Origin: Mycobacterium sp. GA-1285
Lineage (GTDB): Bacteria > Actinomycetota > Actinomycetes > Mycobacteriales > Mycobacteriaceae
Reading direction: 5' to 3'
NCBI RefSeq assembly: GCF_001499905.1
Contig: NZ_LQIS01000015.1
Location: forward strand, 31,806 to 95,805
Length of the DNA stretch: 64,000 nucleotides
Every line of letters starts with the position of its first letter. The first letter of the stretch is position 1. Shown here in pieces: positions 57,006 through 64,000 of the stretch. The notes below the pieces were generated by a model. That model saw only the letters and a program-made list of their open reading frames with translations. It ran no database searches and was not told the DNA's origin. A program made the translations under genes and the position numbers.

Positions 57006-58262
57006 ATGAGTGTGGAGGCACCCGTGGGCGCTGTGGGCGTCGACCTGCGCCAGCAGGTGCACGCCGCCGCCCGCCGCCCCCCCGCGGCGGCCCGCGCGCT
57101 GGCCATCCTGAGTTCGGAAACCAAGAACCGTGCGCTGAACACCGCCGCCGACCACGTGCTGATGGCGACGGGCCAGATCCTCGCGGCCAACGAGCAGGAT
57201 CTCGAGGCCGCTCGTGCCGCGGGCACACCCGAGGCGATGCTCGATCGGCTCGCGTTGAACCCGAAGCGGATCGAAGGCATCGCCGACGGCCTGCGCCAGG
57301 TGTCCAGGTTGCCCGATCCGCTCGGCGAGGTGCTACAGGGCCGCACGTTGCCCAACGGATTGCAGCTGCGCCAGCTGCGAGTGCCGCTCGGCGTCGTCGG
57401 AATCGTCTACGAAGGCCGGCCCAACGTGACGGTCGACGCCTTTGGGTTGACGCTGAAATCGGGCAACGCGGTGCTGCTTCGCGGTAGCTCCTCGGCGGCC
57501 AACTCCAACGCCGCCCTGGTGAATGCGCTGCGAGCGGCACTGGCCACCGAACTGCTCGAGGTCGACGCCGTGCAGTTGCTGCCCAGCGCCGACCGCGCCA
57601 GCGTGACGCACCTGATCCAGGCCCGTGGGCTCGTCGATGTCGTCATCCCCCGCGGCGGCGCGGGTCTCATCGACGCCGTCGTCCGCGACGCGACCGTGCC
57701 GACGATCGAGACCGGTGTCGGCAATTGCCATGTCTACGTGCATGAGTCGGCCGACCTCGACGTCGCCGAACGAATCCTGCTCAACGCCAAGACCCGTCGG
57801 CCCAGTGTCTGCAACGCGGCCGAATCGGTCCTGGTCGACGCAGCCATCGCCGAGCGTGCGTTGCCGCGGTTGACCGAGGCGCTGCGGGACGCCGGTGTGA
57901 CGGTGCACGACAACCCGTCGGACGACGAATTGCGCGCCGAGTTCCTCTCGATGGACATCGCGCTGGCGGTGGTCGACGGCGTCGACGCCGCGATCGCCCA
58001 CATCAACGAGTACGGCACCGGGCACACCGAAGCCATCGTCGCCACCGATCTGGCTGCCGCGCAACGCTTCACCGACCGCGTCGATGCCGCCGCGGTGATG
58101 GTGAACGCGTCGACGGCGTTCACCGACGGCGAGCAGTTCGGGTTCGGCGCCGAGATCGGCATCTCCACCCAGAAGCTGCATGCCCGCGGACCCATGGGTC
58201 TGCCCGAACTGACGTCGACCAAATGGATTGTGTGGGGCGACGGTCACACTCGCCCCGCCTGA
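57006..58262 (+). CDS. proA: Gamma-glutamyl phosphate reductase
   Basis: 418 residues from ATG 57006 (GTG 57021 with GGAGG before it is an alternative start). Second step of proline synthesis. Aldehyde-dehydrogenase fold: [29 protein letters not shown], and the active cysteine in [10 protein letters not shown]. Strongly similar to Rv2427c. Probably first gene of a run with the MoxR/VWA pair. Confidence 0.95.
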   Translation: MSVEAPVGAVGVDLRQQVHAAARRPPAAARALAILSSETKNRALNTAADHVLMATGQILAANEQDLEAARAAGTPEAMLDRLALNPKRIEGIADGLRQVSRLPDPLGEVLQGRTLPNGLQLRQLRVPLGVVGIVYEGRPNVTVDAFGLTLKSGNAVLLRGSSSAANSNAALVNALRAALATELLEVDAVQLLPSADRASVTHLIQARGLVDVVIPRGGAGLIDAVVRDATVPTIETGVGNCHVYVHESADLDVAERILLNAKTRRPSVCNAAESVLVDAAIAERALPRLTEALRDAGVTVHDNPSDDELRAEFLSMDIALAVVDGVDAAIAHINEYGTGHTEAIVATDLAAAQRFTDRVDAAAVMVNASTAFTDGEQFGFGAEIGISTQKLHARGPMGLPELTSTKWIVWGDGHTRPA

Positions 58263-58278
58263 ACAGGAGAACTTTCCG

Positions 58279-58314
58279 ATGAGCGCTTGCGCGAACAGAA
58301 TCGAAGCCTTGTGA
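58279..58314 (+). CDS. Possible 11-residue leader peptide upstream of the MoxR ATPase
   Basis: ATG 58279 has AGGAG nine to ten bases upstream and encodes MSACANRIEAL. Its TGA overlaps the GTG start of the next gene by GTGA. The ATPase start itself has no good ribosome site, so translation of this tiny frame may deliver ribosomes to it. Confidence 0.35.
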   Translation: MSACANRIEAL

Positions 58315-59186
58315 GCGTCCCCGCGCGCCCAGCGCCGCTGTTCGCCGACATCGAGGATGTCGGCAGACGGCTCGCCGAAACCGGCTATCTTCCCGACACC
58401 GCAACCGCCACCGCGGTTTTCCTCGCCGATCGGTTGGGCAAGCCGTTGTTGGTGGAAGGGCCCGCCGGAGTCGGCAAGACCGAACTGGCCCGCGCCGTGG
58501 CGCAATCGACGGGTTCGGGTCTGGTGCGGTTGCAGTGCTACGAAGGCGTCGACGAGGCCCGCGCCCTGTACGAGTGGAACCACGCCAAGCAGATACTCCG
58601 TATTCAAGCGGGACACGGTGATTGGGACAGCACCCGCGACGACGTCTTCTCCGAGGAGTTCCTGCTCTCGCGCCCGCTGCTCACCGCGATCCGGCGCACC
58701 GAGCCGACCGTGCTGCTGATCGACGAGACCGACAAGGCCGACATCGAGATCGAAGGCCTACTGCTGGAGGTGCTCTCCGACTTCGCGGTGACCGTGCCGG
58801 AGTTGGGCACGATCGTCGCCGAGCGCGCGCCGTTCGTCGTGCTGACCTCCAACGCCACCCGGGAGCTGTCCGAGGCGCTCAAACGTCGGTGTCTGTTCCT
58901 ACACATCGACTTTCCCGATCCTGACCTGGAACGGCGCATCCTGCTGTCCCGGGTGCCGGAGTTGCCCGAACGGCTCGCCGACGAACTGGTCAAGATCATC
59001 GGCGTGCTGCGGGGGATGCAGCTCAAGAAGCTGCCGTCGGTGGCCGAGACGATCGACTGGGGCCGCACGATCCTGGCCCTGGGCCTGGACACGATCGACG
59101 ATGCGACCATCGCGGCCACCCTCGGGGTCGTGCTGAAACACCAGTCCGACCAGATCAAGGCGTCCGGCGAGCTGAGGCTCAACTGA
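58311..59186 (+). CDS. MoxR-type AAA+ ATPase
   Basis: 291 residues from GTG 58311, the length recalled for Rv2426c; TTG 58287 is a longer alternative. Walker A GPAGVGKTELARA (about 47-59), Walker B VLLIDETDKAD (about 132-142), sensor 1 LTSNATRELSEALKRRC. MoxR ATPases work with VWA proteins as metal-insertion or remodelling chaperones. The VWA gene starts one base after its stop. Confidence 0.88.
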   Translation: MSVPARPAPLFADIEDVGRRLAETGYLPDTATATAVFLADRLGKPLLVEGPAGVGKTELARAVAQSTGSGLVRLQCYEGVDEARALYEWNHAKQILRIQAGHGDWDSTRDDVFSEEFLLSRPLLTAIRRTEPTVLLIDETDKADIEIEGLLLEVLSDFAVTVPELGTIVAERAPFVVLTSNATRELSEALKRRCLFLHIDFPDPDLERRILLSRVPELPERLADELVKIIGVLRGMQLKKLPSVAETIDWGRTILALGLDTIDDATIAATLGVVLKHQSDQIKASGELRLN

Positions 59187-59187
59187 C

Positions 59188-60639
59188 ATGGCCGTCCGAC
59201 GGACCCGGCCGTCGCAGCCGCTGGCGCCGCACGGCTTGCCCGGTCACCTCGTCGGGTTCGTCGAAGCGCTACGGGCGCAGGGCATTTCGGTAGGTCCGTC
59301 GGAGACCGTCGACGCCGGACGGGTCTTGTCGGTGCTGGGGTTGGGCGACCGCGACGCCTTGCGCGAGGGCATCGCGTGCGCGGTGCTGCGCCGCCCCGAC
59401 CACCGCGACACCTACGACGCGATGTTCGACCTGTGGTTCCCCGCCGCGCTGGGCGCCAGGACGATCCTGGCCGACCTCGAGGACGACGACACCGACACCG
59501 ACGAGCCGGGCCTGCCGCCCGAAGACCTCGAGGCGATGCGTGCGGCGCTGGTGAAGATGCTGGCCGACAACGAGGACCTGGCCAACCTCGACGAGCGGAT
59601 GGCCGCGATGATCGCGCAGATCGTCGAGGCGTACGGCCGGTACAACTCCAGTCGGGGCCCGTCGTATTCGTCGTATCAGGCGCTCAAGTCGATGAACCTC
59701 GACGACCTCGAGGGCCGGCTGCTCGCCGGTCTGCTGGCGCCCTACGGCGAGGAGCCCACGCCCACCCAGGAGCAGATCGCCAAAGCCCTTGCTGCTCAAC
59801 GCATCAACCAGCTGCGCAAGATGGTCGAGGCCGAAACCAAACGCCGCACCGCCGAACAGCTGGGTCGCGACCACGTGCAGATGTACGGGGTGCCGCAGCT
59901 CACCGAGAACGTGGAGTTTCTCCGGGCCTCCGGTGAGCAGCTGCGCCAGATGCGCAAGGTCGTGCAGCCGCTCGCGCGCACGTTGGCGACCCGGCTGGCC
60001 GCGCGACGACGGCGGTCGCGGGCCGGTGAGATCGACCTGCGCAAGACACTGCGCAAATCCATGTCCACCGGCGGGGTGCCGATCGACGTCGTGCTCAAGA
60101 AGCCGCATCCTGCGCGGCCCGAGTTGGTGGTTTTGTGCGACGTGTCCGGCTCGGTCGCCGGCTTCAGCCACTTCACGCTGCTGCTCGTGCACGCGCTGCG
60201 CCAACAGTTCTCGCGCGTTCGGGTGTTCGCCTTCATCGACACCACCGACGAGGTCACCGAACTGTTCGGTCCCGACGCCGACCTGGCGGTCGCGGTGCAG
60301 CGCATCACCCGCGAAGCCGCGGTGTACACCCGCGACGGGCACTCCGACTACGGTCACGCGTTCGTGTCGTTCATGGACAAATGGCCCAACGCGCTGTCGC
60401 CGCGCAGCGCGCTGCTGATCCTCGGCGACGGCCGCAACAACTACCGCAACCCGGAGATCGAGTTGCTCGCGCACATGGTCAACTCGAGCAGGCACGCCCA
60501 CTGGCTCAACCCCGAACCGCGACACCTGTGGGGCAGCGGCGATTCGGCCGTGCCGCGCTACTCCGACGTCATCACCATGCACGAATGCCGGTCGGCCAAG
60601 CAACTGGCCTCGGTGATCGACCAGTTGCTGCCGGTCTGA
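59188..60639 (+). CDS. VWA-domain (CoxE-like) protein
   Basis: 483 residues. N-terminal helical region, then Arg-rich linker (about 270-290) and a von Willebrand A domain from about residue 300 with an intact MIDAS motif DVSGS (about 317-321) and [12 protein letters not shown]. No signal peptide or membrane helix, so cytosolic. Partner of the preceding MoxR ATPase (Rv2426c-Rv2425c pair). Similar CoxD/CoxE pairs mature Mo-Cu CO dehydrogenase, but no client gene is adjacent. Confidence 0.87.
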   Translation: MAVRRTRPSQPLAPHGLPGHLVGFVEALRAQGISVGPSETVDAGRVLSVLGLGDRDALREGIACAVLRRPDHRDTYDAMFDLWFPAALGARTILADLEDDDTDTDEPGLPPEDLEAMRAALVKMLADNEDLANLDERMAAMIAQIVEAYGRYNSSRGPSYSSYQALKSMNLDDLEGRLLAGLLAPYGEEPTPTQEQIAKALAAQRINQLRKMVEAETKRRTAEQLGRDHVQMYGVPQLTENVEFLRASGEQLRQMRKVVQPLARTLATRLAARRRRSRAGEIDLRKTLRKSMSTGGVPIDVVLKKPHPARPELVVLCDVSGSVAGFSHFTLLLVHALRQQFSRVRVFAFIDTTDEVTELFGPDADLAVAVQRITREAAVYTRDGHSDYGHAFVSFMDKWPNALSPRSALLILGDGRNNYRNPEIELLAHMVNSSRHAHWLNPEPRHLWGSGDSAVPRYSDVITMHECRSAKQLASVIDQLLPV

Positions 60640-60671
60640 CCGGCGCGGGCGCTCCCGTAAGCTGGCTATTC

Positions 60672-61310
60672 GTGGCTACACGACGCAGGCTCGGCGTGAT
60701 GGGTGGGACGTTCGACCCCATCCACAACGGCCACCTGGTAGCCGCCAGCGAGGTGGCCGACCTGTTCGGACTCGACGAGGTCGTTTTCGTCCCGACCGGA
60801 CAGCCGTGGCAGAAGGACCGTGACGTCACCCCCGCCGAGGACCGCTACCTGATGACGGTGATCGCCACCGCCTCCAATCCCCGGTTCAGCGTGAGCCGGG
60901 TGGACATCGACCGGGGCGGACCGACGTACACCAAGGACACGCTGCGCGATCTGCATGCGCTAAACCCCGACGCCGACCTCTACTTCATCACCGGCGCTGA
61001 CGCACTGGCGTCGATCCTGACGTGGCAGAACTGGGAGGACATGTTCGCGATCGCGAGTTTCGTCGGGGTGAGCCGGCCCGGATACGACCTGGACGGCAAG
61101 CATGTCGCCGCGGCGATCAAGAATCTGCCCGACGATGCGCTCCGACTGGTCGAGGTGCCCGCGCTGGCGATCTCCTCGACCGACTGCCGCAAGCGCGCCG
61201 AGGAGAACCGGCCGATCTGGTACCTGGTGCCGGACGGCGTCGTGCAGTACGTCGCAAAACGCAAACTGTATGCGAGACAACCACTGACGACCCAAGGAAA
61301 GCACCAATGA
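60672..61310 (+). CDS. nadD: Nicotinate-nucleotide adenylyltransferase
   Basis: 212 residues from GTG 60672, eight bases after TAAGCT (60658-60663). Makes deamido-NAD from nicotinate mononucleotide. [12 protein letters not shown] holds the HxGH nucleotidyl-transfer motif; ISSTDCRKR is the second ATP-site signature. First gene of the overlapping nadD-rsfS-gpgP-octT-degV operon. Confidence 0.94.
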   Translation: MATRRRLGVMGGTFDPIHNGHLVAASEVADLFGLDEVVFVPTGQPWQKDRDVTPAEDRYLMTVIATASNPRFSVSRVDIDRGGPTYTKDTLRDLHALNPDADLYFITGADALASILTWQNWEDMFAIASFVGVSRPGYDLDGKHVAAAIKNLPDDALRLVEVPALAISSTDCRKRAEENRPIWYLVPDGVVQYVAKRKLYARQPLTTQGKHQ

Positions 61311-61708
61311 GCGCCTCCGACGAAGCCGTCCACATGGCCACGGTGGCCGCGCAGGCGGCCGCGTCCAAAGTGGCCGACGACGTCGTCGTGATCGACGTTT
61401 CAAGCCAACTCGTCATCACCGACTGTTTCGTGATCGCCTCGGCCTCCAACGAACGTCAGGTCAACGCGATCGTCGACGAAGTCGAGGAGAAGATGCGCGT
61501 GGCCGGCTACAAACCGGCCCGCCGGGAAGGCGCCCGCGAGGGCCGCTGGACGCTGTTGGACTACGTCGACATCGTGGTGCACATCCAGCATCAGGACGAA
61601 CGCAACTTTTATGCGCTGGACCGCTTGTGGAAAGACTGCCCGACCATCCCCGTCGATGTCGGCGGGCCGACGGCACAACCAGCCGCGGACGAGGACGGTG
61701 CGCCGTGA
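61307..61708 (+). CDS. rsfS: Ribosome silencing factor RsfS
   Basis: 133 residues; ATG overlaps the nadD stop (ATGA), with AAGGAAA upstream. Binds L14 to block 50S-30S joining in starvation. Family marks: [42 protein letters not shown]. Its TGA overlaps the next GTG. Confidence 0.94.
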   Translation: MSASDEAVHMATVAAQAAASKVADDVVVIDVSSQLVITDCFVIASASNERQVNAIVDEVEEKMRVAGYKPARREGAREGRWTLLDYVDIVVHIQHQDERNFYALDRLWKDCPTIPVDVGGPTAQPAADEDGAP

Positions 61709-62388
61709 GGAGGGTCCGGCGGCTGGTCATGCTCCGTCACGGGCAGACCGAGTACAACGCGGGCAGCCGGATGCAGGGTCAACTGGACACGGAATTGACC
61801 GATCTGGGCCGTCATCAAGCCGTCGCCGCCGCGGGGGTGCTGGCCAAACGCAGGCCGCTGGCGATCGTCTCGTCCGATCTGCGCCGCGCCCTCGACACCG
61901 CCGTCACGCTGGGGGAACATGCGGGGATGCAGGTGATCGTCGACATCCGCCTGCGGGAAACCCACCTCGGCCAGTGGCAGGGCATGACGCATCTGGAGGT
62001 CGACGCCGCCGCGCCGGGAGCCCGGCTGGCGTGGCGGGACGACTCGCGGTGGGCGCCGCCGGGCGGTGAGAGCCGCGTCGACGTCGCAGCCCGCAGCAGA
62101 CCCCTGGTCGATGAGCTCATCGGCGGGCACGCCGAGTGGGGCCTGGATCAGGCCGGCGACGGATCGGACCGACCCGTCGTGCTGGTCGCCCACGGCGGGT
62201 TGATCGCGGCGCTGACGGCCTCGCTGCTCGACCTGCCGGTGGACAACTGGCCGATCCTCGGCGGGATGGGCAACGCCAGCTGGGTGCAGCTGTCCGGGCA
62301 CAGCGCCGTCGACGCCGCGCCTGCCGATATCCGGTGGCGGCTCGACGTGTGGAACGCTTCTGCGCAGGTTGCCGGCGATGTCCTCTGA
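61705..62388 (+). CDS. gpgP: Glucosyl-3-phosphoglycerate phosphatase (histidine phosphatase family)
   Basis: 227 residues from GTG 61705 (GTGA overlap with rsfS). Histidine phosphatase motif LRHGQTEYN (RHG, about residues 10-18) and the second His in [12 protein letters not shown]. The M. tuberculosis orthologue Rv2419c was shown to dephosphorylate glucosyl-3-phosphoglycerate on the way to methylglucose lipopolysaccharide; it was earlier called a phosphoglycerate mutase. Overlaps octT by 11 bases. Confidence 0.88.
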   Translation: MRRVRRLVMLRHGQTEYNAGSRMQGQLDTELTDLGRHQAVAAAGVLAKRRPLAIVSSDLRRALDTAVTLGEHAGMQVIVDIRLRETHLGQWQGMTHLEVDAAAPGARLAWRDDSRWAPPGGESRVDVAARSRPLVDELIGGHAEWGLDQAGDGSDRPVVLVAHGGLIAALTASLLDLPVDNWPILGGMGNASWVQLSGHSAVDAAPADIRWRLDVWNASAQVAGDVL

Positions 62389-63100
62389 ACGTCAGACCCT
62401 GCTGGTCTTCTGTGATTCGCTGTCCTACTACGGGCCGGCCGGAGGCCTTCCTTCCGACGATCCGCGAATCTGGCCCAACATCGTTGCCGCACAACTGGGT
62501 TGGGATGTCGAGCTGATCGGACGGATCGGCTGGACATGTCGCGACGTGTGGTGGGCGGCCACCCAGGATCCGCGGGCGTGGGCTGCACTGCCGCGGGCCG
62601 GTGCGGTGGTCTTCGCCACGGGCGGGATGGATTCGCTGCCGTCACCGCTGCCGACCGCGCTGCGCGAACTCATCCGCTACGTGCGACCACCGTGGCTACG
62701 GCGCTGGGTGCGTGACGGGTACTGCTGGGTGCAGCCGCGGCTGTCGCCGGTGGCGCGGGCGGCACTGCCACCGCACCTGTCCGCGGAGTACCTCGAGATG
62801 ACCCGCGGCGCCATCGATTTCAACCGCCCCGGAATTCCCGTCGTCGCGTGCCTGCCGTCGGTGCACATCGCCGACACCTACGGCAGGGCCCATCACGGCC
62901 GGGACGGGACGGTAAAGGCGCTCACGGAATGGGCTGAGCAGCATGAGGTTCCGCTCGTCGACCTCAAAGCGGCGGTAGGTGAGTACGTCCTGAGCGGACA
63001 GGGCAATCCCGATGGGATCCATTGGAACTTCGAAGCCCATCAGGCCGTCGCGGACTCGATGCTCAAGGCGCTCGCCGAAGCCGGCGTGCCATGTCGGTGA
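62378..63100 (+). CDS. octT: Diglucosylglycerate octanoyltransferase
   Basis: 240 residues from ATG 62378. SGNH-like fold with nucleophile in FCDSLSYYG (about residues 10-18) and a terminal [12 protein letters not shown] with the catalytic Asp/His pair. The orthologue Rv2418c (OctT) adds octanoate to diglucosylglycerate, an early methylglucose lipopolysaccharide step, directly following GpgP chemistry. Its stop overlaps the degV start region. Confidence 0.87.
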   Translation: MSSERQTLLVFCDSLSYYGPAGGLPSDDPRIWPNIVAAQLGWDVELIGRIGWTCRDVWWAATQDPRAWAALPRAGAVVFATGGMDSLPSPLPTALRELIRYVRPPWLRRWVRDGYCWVQPRLSPVARAALPPHLSAEYLEMTRGAIDFNRPGIPVVACLPSVHIADTYGRAHHGRDGTVKALTEWAEQHEVPLVDLKAAVGEYVLSGQGNPDGIHWNFEAHQAVADSMLKALAEAGVPCR

Positions 63101-63927
63101 TCGTGGTGACCGACTCGTCGTCGCGGTTGGCGCCCGACGAGCTGAAACAGTGGGACATCCGCCAGGTTCCATTGCACGTCCTGGTCGATCTGATCGATCT
63201 GCGAGACGGGATCGACGAGGTGCCCTACGACATCCACGAGGTGCCGCGCGCCAGCACCGCCGGGGCGGCACCGGCAGACCTCGCTGAGACGTATCGGCAG
63301 GCGCTGCGGGACAGCGGCGGCGACGGCGTGGTCGCCGTGCACCTGTCGTCTGCACTGTCGAGCAGTTACAGTTCGGCGGTTCAGGCGGCCCGCGAGTTCG
63401 GATCGTCGGTGCGGGTGGTGAACTCGCGTTCGGCGGCGATGGGCGTGGGGTTCACCGCGGTCGCGGCGGCCAAGGCCGCGGCGTCGGGCTCGGACTTGGA
63501 TTCGGTTGAGGCCGTTGCTCGTTCGGCCGCCCAGCGGACCCACGCCTTCATCGTGGTGCACCGGCTGGACAACCTCCGCCGTAGCGGTCGGATCGGGACG
63601 GCGGCGTCGTGGTTGGGTACCGCGCTGTCGCTCAAACCGCTGCTGCGCCTCGATGTCGACGGCCGGCTCGTGCTCGACCAGCGGATCCGGACGATCACCA
63701 AGGCGCACGCGGCAATGGTGGACCGCATCGCCGATCTCGTCGGGGAACGCCAGGCGTCGATCGCCGTCCACCATGTCGACAACCACGACGGCGCAGACAA
63801 GGTCGGCGCAGCGTTGACCGACCGGCTTCCTCAGCTCGAAGCGCTCAGCGTCACCGACATGGGAGCGGTGCTGTCGATTCATGTCGGGGCCGGCGCGATC
63901 GGCGTCGTCGTCCAGCTGGCCGACTAG
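63091..63927 (+). CDS. DegV-family fatty-acid-binding protein
   Basis: 278 residues from ATG 63091, overlapping the octT end by 10 bases. DegV fold: [16 protein letters not shown] at the N-terminus, [12 protein letters not shown], and [12 protein letters not shown]. Members bind fatty acyl chains and deliver them to acyl-phosphate kinases. Position as Rv2417c. Its TAG stop lies in a CTAG that touches the transposase-like sequence at the window end. Confidence 0.92.
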   Translation: MSVIVVTDSSSRLAPDELKQWDIRQVPLHVLVDLIDLRDGIDEVPYDIHEVPRASTAGAAPADLAETYRQALRDSGGDGVVAVHLSSALSSSYSSAVQAAREFGSSVRVVNSRSAAMGVGFTAVAAAKAAASGSDLDSVEAVARSAAQRTHAFIVVHRLDNLRRSGRIGTAASWLGTALSLKPLLRLDVDGRLVLDQRIRTITKAHAAMVDRIADLVGERQASIAVHHVDNHDGADKVGAALTDRLPQLEALSVTDMGAVLSIHVGAGAIGVVVQLAD

Positions 63928-64000
63928 GGCGTGTCTGACAAATGGGGTAGCCAGAGGGTGATGGCGCGTAGGACTGCTGCGCCGCGGTAGACGATGGCGA
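63924..64000 (-). mobile_element. 3' end of an IS5-like transposase, cut by the window edge
   Basis: On the minus strand the last 77 bases read AIVYRGAAVLRAITLWLPHL, then SDTP and a TAG stop, which I recognise as the C-terminus of actinobacterial IS5-family transposases. The element end probably starts at GGCGTGTCTGACAAAT, right after CTAG at 63924-63927. CTAG fits the YTAR target of IS5. The rest of the element lies outside the window. Confidence 0.6.

Overview
This window is chromosomal DNA of a high-GC mycobacterium. It is most likely a non-tuberculous, rapid-grower type (Mycolicibacterium). The evidence is the codon use, many GTG starts, mycobacteria-specific genes (truncated haemoglobin O, RpfE, ClpP1/ClpP2 pair, GpgP/OctT, mycoredoxin-2) and gene order. 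The backbone runs in the same order as M. tuberculosis Rv2476c down to Rv2417c, read here left to right. Locus-tag and family parallels are recalled from memory, not searched.

Layout. 0-14.4 kb: 3' part of the giant NAD-glutamate dehydrogenase, a thioesterase and an unknown gene (overlapping operon), then the minus-strand glbO-aglA pair. Next come an HNH nuclease and two small genes that match accessory subunits of the bcc-aa3 respiratory supercomplex, then pepN, mrx2 (with a SigH-like promoter), rpiB and nei1. 14.4-20.5 kb: an accessory block lying where M. tuberculosis has lipP. It holds a Gly-rich membrane protein, a GAF sensor, a polyprenyl-phosphate sugar-1-P transferase, an FAD amine-oxidase/UGM-like protein and a divergent cis-prenyltransferase. 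A gene-free stretch with strong hairpins separates it from tRNA-Gly and tRNA-Pro. 20.9-25.4 kb: tig-clpP1-clpP2-clpX. 25.4-30.5 kb: fdhD (minus), korA-korB (2-oxoglutarate:ferredoxin oxidoreductase) and mobA. 30.5-32.6 kb: a 1-kb regulatory region and two tandem resuscitation-promoting factors, each preceded by a CRP-like palindrome. 32.6-38.2 kb: flavin monooxygenase, HxlR regulator-thioesterase pair, S9 peptidase, enoyl-reductase-like protein. 38.3-49.8 kb: housekeeping run valS-folC-DUF4233-ndk-rne-rplU-rpmA-obg-proB. 49.8-56.0 kb: sirtuin, LpqE-like lipoprotein, isochorismatase-like hydrolase, nadE, a CmtR-like metal regulator with a CDF-like transporter, and a crotonase. 56.0-63.9 kb: rbsK diverging from proA, a MoxR/VWA pair, then the tightly overlapped nadD-rsfS-gpgP-octT-degV operon. 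The last 77 bases are the 3' end of an IS5-like transposase lying directly against the degV stop codon.

The most unusual content is the 16.2-19.8 kb trio, which looks like part of an undescribed lipid-linked glycan pathway. Its cis-prenyltransferase keeps the fold motifs but has lost several catalytic residues. A second theme is regulatory: about ten genes carry a TANNNT box 6-8 bases before the start codon and have little or no Shine-Dalgarno sequence, the arrangement expected for leaderless mRNAs. No CRISPR array, prophage or rRNA gene was seen.
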